Notes: a model not told the origin generated them from the sequence alone. Shown: positions 52,822 through 62,489, numbered from the stretch's first letter. The stretch: 64,000 nt of DNA from Breznakiella homolactica (GCF_016616095.2 NZ_CP067089.2:1860001-1924000); one strand, 5' to 3'. Made by a program: numbers and translations.

Positions 52822-54213
52822 CTACTTTGCCGCCGGAGATTTGTTCAGCAAATTCCATACGTACTCTCCTTCCCGGTCGGTAAAGATTTGGTCAATGGTA
52901 TCCAGGAAAATATAAAAAGCTTCCACCTGTATTTCTTCGGCAGCGTCCTTCTCCGGCTGCTGCCGTGAACCGGACCGTTCTTCCGGCGCGGGTTTCCCGA
53001 ATCTTTGTTCCGGCACTCCGGTGTAATAATAGGACCCGGTGGAAATTTCATGCTTACCCTTGGGAAGAACGAAGTTTTCAGCCGCATCCCATCCGATAAA
53101 CATATTATTTGTGTACAGGCCTCTTCCGGGAGCGGAAAGCGCCGGCACCACCCCGAACAGTTCCGCCGGAATTACCGACCGGACCAACGCAGCGGAAATT
53201 TCCCGGTACGCCTCCCAGAGATGTTTCATGGTGAATTCCCGGAGCGGATACCGGATCGATGTGAGGAGAACATTGTTCCGGATCTCCCTGAGTTCCACAT
53301 AGAGGATACTCAGTTCTTCGGACAGCTGGACCCGGCCGTGGATGGCGTAATCCGCCAGGGCACTTCCGATACCCGCCGAGTTGGTATACCCGGAAAAATC
53401 CGACGGGCGCATAACCTGGAACAGGTTTGTGGCGGACAAGAGGTATCCCATGATCAGGCTAAAATAGTCGTCCCCTTCCCGGAGGGGAACCCCGTGCTGG
53501 GTAATAAACGGCGCCTGGATAAATTCGAATTCCCCGCTTTCCAGGGCGACTAGTTTAAGAAATTCCAGTTCGAAATTATGTACCAGAACCTTCGGCATTC
53601 CGGTTCCGCGGTTCTCCGCAAAGAGGCGGAGGTTCATTTCTGCCAGCGCTGCGTCGATGGCGTCGGGAATATCCCCGGGGGATTCAAAAAACCGGAGCAC
53701 CGTAACGGGATAGTAGTTCTGCCGGAAGGCGTAAAAACTGAGACTGAGAATATAAAAATCTTCGCTTCTGAATACGAAGGGTTTGCAGATATACTGCAGC
53801 GGAACCGTATACTGCTCGTTCCGCAGGGCATTCATAAGCACGAAGGGGTTATTCGCTTTTCGGTCGTAATAGGTGGCGGTGAGCCACTTCTGCATAGAAA
53901 CGGGTTTTACCAGTCCCCCGTTTACCAGATGTTTCGGAAGTTCCTGGTTAATTTCCGCTACTATCCCGGGGGCCACCGCAGATGCGCCGGAGGTTTCCAG
54001 CATAACCATGGCGGGGATCTTTTCGTTTAAACCGTTGTACCGGTCCTGGAGATCCGTAACGACTTGTATTACCGGATCAGGTTTCTGTTCCGCCCCTTTG
54101 CCGGGCAGTTTGGCAATTTCCAGTTTCTGCGCGGAGAGAGTATGGGGTATCAACAGCGGAAGCAGAATACAGACTAACCATACAATACTTTTCTTTTCCG
54201 TTGACACCGCCAT
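52822..54213 (-). CDS. Exported protein of unknown function in the eCIS operon
   Basis: 463 residues with an N-terminal signal peptide (about 1-28, VWLVCILLPLLIPHTLSA then QKLEIAK). The mature part mixes helices and strands: VIQVVTDLQDRYNGLNEKIP, VNGGLVKPVSMQKWLTATYY, FSLIMGYLLSATNLFQVMRP, LYTNNMFIGWDAAENFVLPK. No known enzyme motif. It is placed between the tube gene and a lipoprotein gene and read in the same operon. Possibly an envelope docking or gating factor for particle release or membrane-anchored firing; this is inference from position only. Confidence 0.75.
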   Translation of the reverse strand: MAVSTEKKSIVWLVCILLPLLIPHTLSAQKLEIAKLPGKGAEQKPDPVIQVVTDLQDRYNGLNEKIPAMVMLETSGASAVAPGIVAEINQELPKHLVNGGLVKPVSMQKWLTATYYDRKANNPFVLMNALRNEQYTVPLQYICKPFVFRSEDFYILSLSFYAFRQNYYPVTVLRFFESPGDIPDAIDAALAEMNLRLFAENRGTGMPKVLVHNFELEFLKLVALESGEFEFIQAPFITQHGVPLREGDDYFSLIMGYLLSATNLFQVMRPSDFSGYTNSAGIGSALADYAIHGRVQLSEELSILYVELREIRNNVLLTSIRYPLREFTMKHLWEAYREISAALVRSVIPAELFGVVPALSAPGRGLYTNNMFIGWDAAENFVLPKGKHEISTGSYYYTGVPEQRFGKPAPEERSGSRQQPEKDAAEEIQVEAFYIFLDTIDQIFTDREGEYVWNLLNKSPAAK

Positions 54214-54268
54214 GACCCTCTCCAGTTACAGATTCTTTAGTTTTCCTGTACCGTTAACCCGTATACGG

Positions 54269-54697
54269 TTACGCCCATTCGGCGTTTTCGTATACAAGTG
54301 AAATGGTTTCCTGAATAACACCATTCTCGGTGCTGCTCAGGTCGGAAACGGTCCATCCGCAGGGAACACAGTTAAACAGGTTCCGGCGCTGGATTTCAGT
54401 GGTACCGTCCCGGTCCATGAAAACTACGGATACGGATTTCTGCTCGGGATTTCCCCGTTCCACACTCTTCCACCATTCCTTGAGGACCTTGTCCCGGGGA
54501 TCGGCGTTGCGGACCATCTTTACCGTATCGTACTTTACTTTTCCGACAACCTTCCGGGGATTTTTATCCATCCCGCCCATGTCATCGGAAACTTCCGCGG
54601 TGGCACCGAGGCCGGAAACCGAAACAAAGTTTCCGTAATCGATGCCGTCGACTTCAACCTTAAAATAGGTTTTCGTAGTGGGGCTGTAATCTGCCAT
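54269..54697 (-). CDS. eCIS inner tube protein (gp19/Afp1 family)
   Basis: 142 residues, usual length. Tail-tube family features: TKTYFKVEVDGIDYGNFVSV at the start, then KYDTVKMVRNADPRDKVLKE, VVFMDRDGTTEIQRRNLFNC and the C-terminal strand VIQETISLVYEN. Stacked hexamers form the tube that carries cargo inside the sheath. It directly follows the sheath gene, as in other contractile systems. Only one tube gene is visible here, whereas Afp has two or three. Confidence 0.92.
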   Translation of the reverse strand: MADYSPTTKTYFKVEVDGIDYGNFVSVSGLGATAEVSDDMGGMDKNPRKVVGKVKYDTVKMVRNADPRDKVLKEWWKSVERGNPEQKSVSVVFMDRDGTTEIQRRNLFNCVPCGWTVSDLSSTENGVIQETISLVYENAEWA

Positions 54698-54729
54698 ACG
54701 TTCTCCTTTTTGGCTTACTAGCCAGTGTT

Positions 54730-55956
54730 TTATTCGTTATCAAGGGTTTTCTGAGAAACCCTGAACACGACAAATTCAGCGGGTTTGGCCGGGGCCAGAC
54801 CCAGTTCGACGACAACGTATCCCGCGTCGATGGATTCCGGGGGATTGAGCTCATCGTCACACCGGACATAAAAGGCTTCCTCAGGGGTATCCCCGAAGAG
54901 GGCCCCGGAGCGCCAGATATTCAGCAGGAAGGATGTAATATTCCGGGTGATTTTTTTCCAGAGATCCCGGGTATTCGGTTCGAATACCACCCAGTTGGTA
55001 CCGTTCTGGATCGCCTGTTCAACCATGCAGAAAAGACGGCGGACGTTGACATACCGCCATTCCGGATCGGAGCTGACCGTCCGCGCTCCCCAGACCCGGA
55101 TACCCCGGCCGGGGAATTCCCGGATACAGTTGATCCCCTTGGGATTGAGCAGTTCCTGTTCAGCGTCGGTAAGGTTGTACTTGAGACCCAGGGCGGTCTT
55201 GAAGATTTCGTTGGCCGGCGCCTTGTGGACGCCCCGGGTCCCGTCAACCCGGCTGCAGATACCGCACATTCCCCCCGAGGGCGGAGCGTACACGTTCTGG
55301 TCCGCCGCGGTGTCGTACATCTCGATCCAGGGGAAATAATACGCCCCCATGATGGAGTCCCGGGGCATGGGCATGGTGTCGATGCCTTTTTCCAGCTCCT
55401 CAGGAGAATCCAGTACGGCAAAGCGGAAACGGTTTTTCTCGCAGTGGGTCAGGATCGCGTCCTGAGCCGCGGGATCGATGACCCCCGGGGCCGCCACCAG
55501 GGCAATATCGGGGATCGTATCAAAGAGGCAGAGGCCGGTCTTTTTTCCCGGGCCGTCGTCGGTTCCGATAATAAGTTTCGCGATATTGGCGGGATTTTCA
55601 ATTTTCACCGGTTCCTGGGGAGCTTCGGCGGCGTCGGCTTTCTGGTCCGCCCCTTCCTCACCCTTCGCGGCGGGTTTTTTCTTTTCCTGGGGCAGCTCCA
55701 TCAGGTTGTTGATATACGCCTTGGTTCCGCCGTTCTGAAAGAACTGGTACACCCCATGGCCGAGCCATCCTTTGCTGTGAAGCCCGCCGAAAATCTTGGT
55801 ATACTGGGTCCAGTTCGTGACCAGGACCGCTTCGTTGACCGGTCCTTTTTCGGCCACCCCCAGGAAGCCGGCGATGTTGGTGGCCCCCGCTTCGATCGGC
55901 TTTGAACCGCTGCTTACTTCCTCAACATATACGCCTGGTGTTTGGTAATTAGGCAC
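54730..55956 (-). CDS. eCIS contractile sheath protein (Afp2/phage tail sheath family)
   Basis: 408 residues. N-terminal YQTPGVYVEEVSSGSKPIEA and GATNIAGFLGVAEKGPVNEA, typical for Afp/PVC sheaths. A Lys/Ala/Glu-rich insertion (about 95-125) is followed by a variable outer domain. The C-terminal core INCIREFPGRGIRVWGARTV, WRYVNVRRLFCMVEQAIQNG and SQKTLDNE interlocks with neighbouring subunits. Start is GTG at 55956. It is the only sheath gene visible, which is fewer than in Afp (three), a pattern of simpler eCIS types. Confidence 0.95.
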   Translation of the reverse strand: MPNYQTPGVYVEEVSSGSKPIEAGATNIAGFLGVAEKGPVNEAVLVTNWTQYTKIFGGLHSKGWLGHGVYQFFQNGGTKAYINNLMELPQEKKKPAAKGEEGADQKADAAEAPQEPVKIENPANIAKLIIGTDDGPGKKTGLCLFDTIPDIALVAAPGVIDPAAQDAILTHCEKNRFRFAVLDSPEELEKGIDTMPMPRDSIMGAYYFPWIEMYDTAADQNVYAPPSGGMCGICSRVDGTRGVHKAPANEIFKTALGLKYNLTDAEQELLNPKGINCIREFPGRGIRVWGARTVSSDPEWRYVNVRRLFCMVEQAIQNGTNWVVFEPNTRDLWKKITRNITSFLLNIWRSGALFGDTPEEAFYVRCDDELNPPESIDAGYVVVELGLAPAKPAEFVVFRVSQKTLDNE

Positions 55957-56052
55957 TTTCGTATCCCCCTTTTACAGGATTGGTATTTTCTTCCCAAAAC
56001 ATGGAAATTAAGCCGGCCCGGTCCGTACACGAATCCGGAGCGGCATATGTGA

Positions 56053-56598
56053 TTATTCAACCGTCTTGCTTCTGATATCCGTTTTCTGAACCCGCCGGAA
56101 CTCGCCTCCTTTTTCAGAATTCACCGCCGCCTCTATCCGGTACTCAATGGTCACGGCCGGAAATGCCTGGCCCGCCGGCAGGGGCCGATTGACAATGGGC
56201 TCCCTGATTACCGGCTCGATATACACGGTATCATTTGAATTGCCGTGCCAGTTGTAGTCCCCCGGGGAAAAGGTATTGTGGTCCTTGAAATACCTGATGA
56301 TGCAGCCCGCGGCTTCAAGAAGAGCCGGGTATGTCCCGGAAATAACCGTGACGGCGGCAATAAAAGCCACATAGGTCGGAGCGGGATAAGTTTTTTCATC
56401 CACAAAAACCTTTTCCCCGTTTTTATCCTGCGACACCTGGGCCACATCCGTTACTATAAGAAAAACACCGGCGGCTTCCGGCGCCGCAGCGGCGGGAACA
56501 CCGCCGCGTACGTCAAAGAGACCGGTGGATGAACCTACCTCACTGAGGATTCCGAATAGCGTTTCATAGCAGTGTCTGAGTATTCCGTATTGGCTCAA
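56053..56598 (-). CDS. DUF4255 / Pvc16-like tail terminator protein
   Basis: 181 residues with the DUF4255 (Pvc16 N-terminal) fold: ILRHCYETLFGILSEVG, IVTDVAQVSQDKNGEKVF, ALLEAAGCIIRYFKDHNTF and the VTIEYRIEA C-terminal strand. In Afp/PVC this protein caps the tube and sheath end. The TTG start at 56598 overlaps the baseplate stop in ATTGA, with no free ribosome site, so it is made by translational coupling. Its conserved NWHGNSNDTVYIEP segment fits the family. Confidence 0.88.
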   Translation of the reverse strand: MSQYGILRHCYETLFGILSEVGSSTGLFDVRGGVPAAAAPEAAGVFLIVTDVAQVSQDKNGEKVFVDEKTYPAPTYVAFIAAVTVISGTYPALLEAAGCIIRYFKDHNTFSPGDYNWHGNSNDTVYIEPVIREPIVNRPLPAGQAFPAVTIEYRIEAAVNSEKGGEFRRVQKTDIRSKTVE

Positions 56599-59500
56599 TC
56601 CAATTCTCTCCGGTTCTCTATTCTGACCTCATCCAGGTACGGAAGCTCATCGTCTTTGAGGACGAGCTTATCCACCGCGACACCGGCGTCAATATCAAAC
56701 AGCCGGACTTCATCCACCGACAGGATCCCCTCAACCTTTTCAATCTGTTTCAGCACCGTCCCGCCGGTCACCGCCTTGCCGAATTCCCATCCGCCGCCGG
56801 TTCCGCCGCACAGGGCGTGGAAATTGGCGCGCAGGGCCGTATCAATATTTTTTTTCAGCCGTTCCACATCCATGACATCGCTTTTGAAAACCAGGGTCAT
56901 GAGAATATGGAACCCCCGGTACAGCGGCGCCTGAACCCTGATTTTCGTTCCCACCAGTTTCCGTTCATCCAGGTAGCCGTGGACCCTGCGGATCAGTTCC
57001 CGGGAAGGGATAAGCCGGTGGGCCAGGGTCTCTCCCGAGGGAATGACGGGAATAACGATTACCGTGATTTCGCCCTGCCGGTTCTTTTCCTTGAGGCACC
57101 AGGCCCGGCCCACCGAAGCGGACGCTTCCCGGGAAAGCCACTGGAAGTCCTCGGCCGTGACCGCCCGCTGCAGACTCTTGAAGACTCCGGCTGCCCGGGA
57201 TTTAAGATTATCGATGGTTTCCATATCCGCGCCGCCCTCGGCGGGAAATGGATTATCGCAGCCGGCGATAAAGGGAATACTCTGGGTGAGGGTCCTCAGT
57301 GTTCCCGCGGCCACATTGCCCGAAGAACCGCCGCCGGTGCAGTACGATCCGATACGGATATTGAATTTCCGGCGGGGCGGATTTATCCCCCGCTGGCCGT
57401 CACCGAAAAAGATTCTGTTTTCGCGGTAGTCCACCACAAAGTGGCGGGAATGGGAATTTGAAGCGTAAAAGGTGTCCGCCTCTTTGTACCGGACCCAGAC
57501 GGACTCCCCGTCAATCTGGTACGGCTCGGGGATCCCCTCGCCTTTCATGATTTCCAGTTCGTTGGCCGGCGGAATTGAACCTTCGTCAATATACAGTTCC
57601 ATTCCCGGAAGCAGCGGTCCATGGGCAGGGCTGACCCACTGCGCGGGCGCGCCGGTACCGGAGCCGGCAATCTCGTTTTTATAGGTGGTCCTGTTCCGGG
57701 CGTATACCGCGTTGGTCAGCACCGCCGTCACCGTAGGCTGGATTTCAAAACTGCCCGAAAGAAACCGGACCCTGAGCCAGTACAGGTCCCTGTCAAACTG
57801 GTCCTTGCTGGCCATATCCTCGGGGGCGGTAAATTCGATAAACCCCGATTCATGGAATGAGTCGGTATAATCATTTACCGGAAGCCCCTGCCAGCCGGTT
57901 CCGTCCCAATATTCCCATGAAAGATCCAGAAGCCGCCGTTCCGCGGCGGATTCAAACAGTTTTTCGTTGAAAAAAGAAAAACGCCGGCTTTTTGGTTTTG
58001 ATGAACGGTCGTCATCAATTTTTATATACAGAGAACCGGATCCCTTGGGAAAAGCCGACGAAAAGCCGAGGTACAGCGCCGGTATCGTATCGGCGGAAAT
58101 ATCAAAGAGGAGCGTTTCCGGGGTCTGGTTTTGTTTTGTTTTCCGCAGCCGGGTTTTCAGATCGTGCCAGGAAAAATTACTGTTGGTGTATATCGATTCG
58201 GGCTGCTGAATACCGGCGTTGTAGCTGAGGCGTATCTTGCTGAATACCGGCGAATGCACCTTGGAAGAAAACTGCCATACCCAGTTTTCCTTGTCGTCCT
58301 TAATGTATTCGCCTCCCAGGGAAAAGTCCTTGGTAAGCAGCCGGATTCTGAGCCAGTACCGTTCTTCCTTGTTTACCGCTGTTTTAAAAATGGTATCCGG
58401 TACAATGAACTGAACCTCTCCGGGCTGTTTAAAGGCAAAGGTCCCGTCCTTAAAATCAAACCGGTTGGGCCCTGACGTATCCCGGGGGCTTTCCCCGATT
58501 TTCGCCCAGTTGCTGCCGTCCCAGTATTCATACGAAAACCGAACGTTTTCATTCTCATCGCCGGGAACGTATATTTCACTGAAGGCGAAGGACAGAAAAA
58601 CCCTGCTGCCGGGGCGGGAAAATATTTCATCCGCCGAAAGGTAGAATATTTCATTGTATTCGGGATTTTCCGAAAAAATCCGGAAAGAACTGTTCATATC
58701 CACCGGCGCGTACTGGGATCCGGAATTGGAAAAACACAGATCCGGCAGAAATCCCGAACCGCCGAAATGGGTCTGGAGTTCCAGACCCGAAACAGTAATG
58801 GCTTTGCGGCTTTCCGGAACTTCCGTCAGAACCGCCCGGAGGAAGTACCCTTCCTGCCCGTTTACCGTATTGGGTTCTATGGGAACCGGGCCTTGAATAT
58901 ATATAGTGTTGTCCCGTTTTTTCCGTTTATCTATTGTCTGGCGGGGAGCAATATGCACCCAGGCGCGGCCGTCCCAGTATTCCCAGTACAGAAAATTCGT
59001 TATCTCATCCCGCACCGACGTAATTTCCGCGGAGGATTTAAAGGTTATCTGAATGGTGTGGTCGGAAAGCAGATACGAAAACAGCGGTGAACCTATATAC
59101 AGAATATGATCAATCTCTCCGTTAGCCTCAAAAAGCCTAAAGGGGGAAACTGCATCGTCCCCGCAGTAATCGGTCCAGAGTTCTCCGCGCCGGTTGATAC
59201 AGGCCAGCAGGCGGTTATTCTGTACGGTAATATTCTGTTCCGTCTCGAACATGTACATGGTGTCGCCGCCGGAAGCCGCGGCTATCTGGGTGCCGGCCTT
59301 GACCGCGACAGGTTTTTTATACCCTTCCACAGGAAAGAAACGGATCACTGCCCGGGCCGCCTGGGGCGGGATGAGGGAAAGACCCATAAGCTCGAGGAGG
59401 GACAGATACGTTTTTTCCGGAACCTGGTTGAGGCGGTAGAGAGTAAGTTCCGTCATCCAGGCAAAGAGTTCAATCAGGGTGATCCCCGGGTCCGTCGGAT

Positions 59501-59606
59501 TATGGTTTGTCCATTCCGGGCAGTACCGGGGAATCAGCCGTATTGCCTCATCAACGATATCGTCAAAGGTCCTGTCATCCAAGTTGCTTTTTGGAATCAA
59601 TTTCAC
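56595..59606 (-). CDS. Baseplate J-like protein (putative baseplate assembly protein)
   Basis: 1003 residues. N-terminal YCPEWTNHNPTDPGITLIEL is the hallmark of the putative baseplate assembly protein (Afp11-like). It is followed by FAWMTELTLYRLNQVPEKTY. Long repeats of a beta domain come next (EYWDGSNWAKIGE, EYWDGTGWQGLPV, EYWDGRAWVHIAP), then the J-like core near the end, with QRGINPPRRKFNIRIGSYCT and AVTAEDFQWLSREASASVGR. It forms part of the wedge of the baseplate. Start is GTG at 59606, overlapping the gp25 gene by 32 bp. Confidence 0.92.
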   Translation of the reverse strand: MKLIPKSNLDDRTFDDIVDEAIRLIPRYCPEWTNHNPTDPGITLIELFAWMTELTLYRLNQVPEKTYLSLLELMGLSLIPPQAARAVIRFFPVEGYKKPVAVKAGTQIAAASGGDTMYMFETEQNITVQNNRLLACINRRGELWTDYCGDDAVSPFRLFEANGEIDHILYIGSPLFSYLLSDHTIQITFKSSAEITSVRDEITNFLYWEYWDGRAWVHIAPRQTIDKRKKRDNTIYIQGPVPIEPNTVNGQEGYFLRAVLTEVPESRKAITVSGLELQTHFGGSGFLPDLCFSNSGSQYAPVDMNSSFRIFSENPEYNEIFYLSADEIFSRPGSRVFLSFAFSEIYVPGDENENVRFSYEYWDGSNWAKIGESPRDTSGPNRFDFKDGTFAFKQPGEVQFIVPDTIFKTAVNKEERYWLRIRLLTKDFSLGGEYIKDDKENWVWQFSSKVHSPVFSKIRLSYNAGIQQPESIYTNSNFSWHDLKTRLRKTKQNQTPETLLFDISADTIPALYLGFSSAFPKGSGSLYIKIDDDRSSKPKSRRFSFFNEKLFESAAERRLLDLSWEYWDGTGWQGLPVNDYTDSFHESGFIEFTAPEDMASKDQFDRDLYWLRVRFLSGSFEIQPTVTAVLTNAVYARNRTTYKNEIAGSGTGAPAQWVSPAHGPLLPGMELYIDEGSIPPANELEIMKGEGIPEPYQIDGESVWVRYKEADTFYASNSHSRHFVVDYRENRIFFGDGQRGINPPRRKFNIRIGSYCTGGGSSGNVAAGTLRTLTQSIPFIAGCDNPFPAEGGADMETIDNLKSRAAGVFKSLQRAVTAEDFQWLSREASASVGRAWCLKEKNRQGEITVIVIPVIPSGETLAHRLIPSRELIRRVHGYLDERKLVGTKIRVQAPLYRGFHILMTLVFKSDVMDVERLKKNIDTALRANFHALCGGTGGGWEFGKAVTGGTVLKQIEKVEGILSVDEVRLFDIDAGVAVDKLVLKDDELPYLDEVRIENRRELD

Positions 59607-59994
59607 CTCGCTCTAAATAAAAGGGATAGACCATATTAAAAAACGTATTCACGGACCGGATCTCATAGTCTATGTGGATGTTTATCGCCACGGGATTGTC
59701 AGGGTCGGGTTCACCTCTGACTTCCTTTAAAATAACCCGGGGCTCCCACCTGACTATGGCTTCTTTTACATAATGCTCGGCCAGGGTTACGGCCCTGGGT
59801 GTATTGGGAGAAAAAACGAGTTCATTAATGGCACAGCCGAAATCCGGACGCATCAGGCGTTCTCCCGGGCTGGTGCTGAGTATTATTCGGATGGATTCCT
59901 CTATGCTTTTTTCATACTGGGAGAAGCGGATATTTCCTTTGATATCGGAAGTGACTGGAAACGCCCATCCTTTACCCAGCAGATTCCTATTCAT
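59575..59994 (-). CDS. GPW/gp25-family baseplate protein (Afp9)
   Basis: 139 residues, the family's usual size. Recognisable: GKGWAFPVTSDIKGNIRFSQ at the N-terminus, IRIILSTSPGERLMRPDFGC (the lysozyme-like core) and HIDYEIRSVNTFFNMVYPFY at the end. gp25-like proteins link the sheath to the baseplate wedge and start sheath assembly. It is the first gene of the leftward eCIS operon. Confidence 0.93.
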   Translation of the reverse strand: MNRNLLGKGWAFPVTSDIKGNIRFSQYEKSIEESIRIILSTSPGERLMRPDFGCAINELVFSPNTPRAVTLAEHYVKEAIVRWEPRVILKEVRGEPDPDNPVAINIHIDYEIRSVNTFFNMVYPFYLERGEIDSKKQLG

Positions 59995-60374
59995 AACTCA
60001 CTGTCTCCATTTTATATTTCAATGAATTAACAAATTGTTTTTTTAACTGGGATAACAATTTATTCTACTCAGGCCTCATCAAACAATCTATATAGTTTCC
60101 CACGGAATAACAACTTTTTTTTATTTTTTTCGGTGTTTTTATTTTAATCAATCATTGATAAAAGAGGTATTAAATATTTCATTGCATGAATTTTTTAATT
60201 TTTCGAAAAAAGTTAGCGTATTAAGTTTTTTATTGTTGATAATTCATCCAAGTATTTGTTAGTATGGAATAGATGGACCTGCCCTCTGATTAATTTAAAA
60301 AATTCTTTTTGAATTTCTGTGATGCCGAAAAATTTGCTGTATATTGGCTGTAATAAATACGGGGAGGCTGCGAC
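59995..60374. promoter_or_regulatory. Divergent control region of the two eCIS operons
   Basis: 380 bp, very AT-rich, no gene. Both operons begin here. On the plus side, TATATT and TAATAAATAC lie near 60338-60360, just before GGGGAGG, but no clean -35/-10 pair is visible. Long T and A runs (60115-60130 region) could bend the DNA or bind nucleoid proteins, so silencing of the locus is plausible. No long palindrome was found. Confidence 0.5.
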
Positions 60375-61007
60375 ATGTTTTCGTATTATTTCCTGGGAAA
60401 GGTAACCGACAATCAGGATCCGGACTCCCTGAACAGAATCCGGGTCAGCAAAATCGGAGAGGATGAATCCGTTACCGACTGGATTCCCGTTATAACTCCC
60501 TACGCCGGAAACGACACCGGCCTTTCCCTGCTCCCCGATGTGGATGATCAGGTATTAGTTGTTTCATTGGATGAACATAATATCAGAAAGGCGGCCATAG
60601 GCGGCCTTTGGTCAAACGAAGCTGCGCCGCCTTCCACGGGAGAAAACTCCGACGCGGATCTGAATCAGGACGGAAACAACAGCCTCAGGTTTTTCAAGAG
60701 CCGCAGCGGGAGCATGGTTATTTTTGACGACACCGAGGGAGAGGAAAAAATACAGATCATTTCCTCCGACGGAAAATCCCGGTTTGAGTTTCTCAATGCC
60801 GATGAAATGGTTTCCCTTACCACGGAGAACGACCTGACCATCGGAGCCAAGGGAGTCATTTCCATCCAGGCTGAAGAAATCGAAATAAACAGCAAGAAAC
60901 AGCTTAATCTCACCGGGGAGGAATTCCAGATAGCCGCGAAAAAAGCTATGGATATCACCTCCGATCAGGATATAACCGTAAAAGGCTCGGGCATAGCCCT
61001 TAATTGA
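60375..61007 (+). CDS. eCIS spike / baseplate assembly protein V-like (Afp8/VgrG-like)
   Basis: 210 residues. The OB-fold part covers about 1-80: YYFLGKVTDNQDPDSLNRIR, DWIPVITPYAGNDTG and VLVVSLDEHNIRKAAIGGLW. A beta-helical stretch follows from about 110: the SRSGSMVIFDDTEGEEKIQI segment, then repeats (NDLTIGAKGVISIQAEEIEI; KKAMDITSDQDITVKGSGIA). It is shorter than VgrG or Afp8. The trimeric spike pierces the target membrane. A GGGGAGG site precedes the start. First gene of the rightward operon. Confidence 0.9.
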   Translation: MFSYYFLGKVTDNQDPDSLNRIRVSKIGEDESVTDWIPVITPYAGNDTGLSLLPDVDDQVLVVSLDEHNIRKAAIGGLWSNEAAPPSTGENSDADLNQDGNNSLRFFKSRSGSMVIFDDTEGEEKIQIISSDGKSRFEFLNADEMVSLTTENDLTIGAKGVISIQAEEIEINSKKQLNLTGEEFQIAAKKAMDITSDQDITVKGSGIALN

Positions 61008-61021
61008 AGGAGAGTGTTTAT

Positions 61022-61228
61022 ATGGCCGAAAAACAGGAACTGGAAATTCAGATTACCCATGACGGTACCGTTACAATTAATGTCCAGGGAGCCAAGGGCA
61101 GTTCCTGTCTGGATTTAACCAAAGATCTTGAAGAGAGCCTGGGAGTGGTCATGGACCGTGAGCGGAAATCTTCGTTTTACGAACAGCCTGATACGGAAAA
61201 AGTCCGGATCCAGGGAGAAAAGCAATGA
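61022..61228 (+). CDS. DUF2997 protein
   Basis: 68 residues from the ATG at 61022, preceded by GAAGGAGAG; a TTG at 61004 is rejected because it overlaps that ribosome site. QELEIQITHDGTVTINVQGA and CLDLTKDLEESLGVV match DUF2997. Members often occur beside DUF1257 genes, and here the DUF1257 gene is in the opposite eCIS operon. Its stop overlaps the next ATG. Function unknown. Confidence 0.8.
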   Translation: MAEKQELEIQITHDGTVTINVQGAKGSSCLDLTKDLEESLGVVMDRERKSSFYEQPDTEKVRIQGEKQ

Positions 61229-61611
61229 ACCCGGGGGGCATAGACTTTTTTCTTCCCCTGGGACTCTCCATGGACGGAAAACTGTACCGGAAGGGACGGA
61301 TGCATCTGGCCACCACCGCGGACGAGCTTGAAATCCAAAGCACCGACGAAGTGGGAATGAATACCCGGTACCGGGACATTATGCTTCTATCCCGGGTTAT
61401 TGATGAACTGGAAGGTATTTCCCCGGTTACGGTAGAGATTATAGAGAATCTTTTTGAAGCGGACTTCCTGTACCTGCAGCTGCTGTACAAGGAATTAAAC
61501 GGCGACATGGAAACGAGAATTACCGCCACCTGTCCTGAATGCGGAACCCGCAGCCAGGTACATATTCCCAGCCTGTATGAAGATATGGGGCTTTATAAGG
61601 ATCAGGGTTAG
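61225..61611 (+). CDS. gp26-like phage tail assembly/baseplate protein with a CxxC motif
   Basis: 128 residues. GGIDFFLPLGLSMDGKLYRK and DEVGMNTRYRDIMLLSRVID are typical of the small baseplate proteins in eCIS and T4-like loci. The segment LYLQLLYKELNGDME leads to the C-terminal zinc half-site TCPECGTRSQVHIP. It parallels the minus-strand gene at 50337. Probably an assembly chaperone or wedge part. Coupled to DUF2997 by an ATGA overlap. Confidence 0.75.
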   Translation: MNPGGIDFFLPLGLSMDGKLYRKGRMHLATTADELEIQSTDEVGMNTRYRDIMLLSRVIDELEGISPVTVEIIENLFEADFLYLQLLYKELNGDMETRITATCPECGTRSQVHIPSLYEDMGLYKDQG

Positions 61612-61646
61612 CATTTACCGGAGAGATCCGTGGGGATAACCGGCGT

Positions 61647-62477
61647 ATGGGGAAACAGATGAATACGGGGCAGGAAAAACAGCGGGACACCACCCGGTAT
61701 GTGGGTATTAACTTATACAAAGCCCGGAAAAAAATTCTCCAGGATTTCCCGGATATGGCGGAAGCGGATATCGCCGTGGAGTACACGGAATCACCCCATC
61801 CCCGGTTAACCGTGCTGAACTGCCGGTTTGAGCCTGCCCGGCGGACGATACGGCTTACCGTTTCATCAAACAACCCCATCCGCCATCTGCCCTCAAATTA
61901 CCAGAACAATGAATTTCTCCGGGGGTTTCTCATGATCTTTCAGCATATTATGAACGATACGGCGGGAACCCTGGATAATCTGCATGAATATTTCAGGCCC
62001 ATGGAAAGCCCCGTACGGTTTCTTCCGGTACTGGCGGACTGGCTGGGCATACACCTGGATACCCTGGGCGGGGAAGATGAGGTCCGGCGGTTCCTCCAGT
62101 ACGCGATTCCTCTGTACCGCTACCGCGGTACGGCCCTGGGCCTCCGGGCGCATCTGGCCATTGTATCCGGGGTTATTCCCGAGATCATTGAAGGGTCCCG
62201 GCCCTACTCTTCCATGGTTATCCATGAAAACTCCGGAGTGGAAACCAGTCTGTTTGAGGCTGAAAATGAGGAACAGTGTTTTACCATTTTTTTTCCGGTG
62301 GAGCGGAGCCGCTTTGATGACACATTGATACGGAGACTTTCCCTGATTGTTCAGCAGGAAAAACCGGTCCACACCAAAGCGTACATCAGTTTTGTGCAGC
62401 CCAAAAAAGAATGGAGAAAGGTTACCACCATCCGGGAGGAAAACTCCATGGATCTGGACGGGGTGATATTTATCTAG
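61647..62477 (+). CDS. Phage tail protein I-like eCIS protein
   Basis: 276 residues. The family pattern is clear: LDNLHEYFRPMESPVRFLPV, LADWLGIHLD, RRFLQYAIPLYRYRGTALGL and HLAIVSGVIPEIIEG. The tail is beta-rich, ending MDLDGVIFI. In P2-like phages and Afp-type particles, protein I joins wedge and fibre. An ATG at 61659 would be an equal start. It runs directly into the large following gene. Confidence 0.85.
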   Translation: MGKQMNTGQEKQRDTTRYVGINLYKARKKILQDFPDMAEADIAVEYTESPHPRLTVLNCRFEPARRTIRLTVSSNNPIRHLPSNYQNNEFLRGFLMIFQHIMNDTAGTLDNLHEYFRPMESPVRFLPVLADWLGIHLDTLGGEDEVRRFLQYAIPLYRYRGTALGLRAHLAIVSGVIPEIIEGSRPYSSMVIHENSGVETSLFEAENEEQCFTIFFPVERSRFDDTLIRRLSLIVQQEKPVHTKAYISFVQPKKEWRKVTTIREENSMDLDGVIFI

Positions 62478-62489
62478 GGAGCATTTGAT

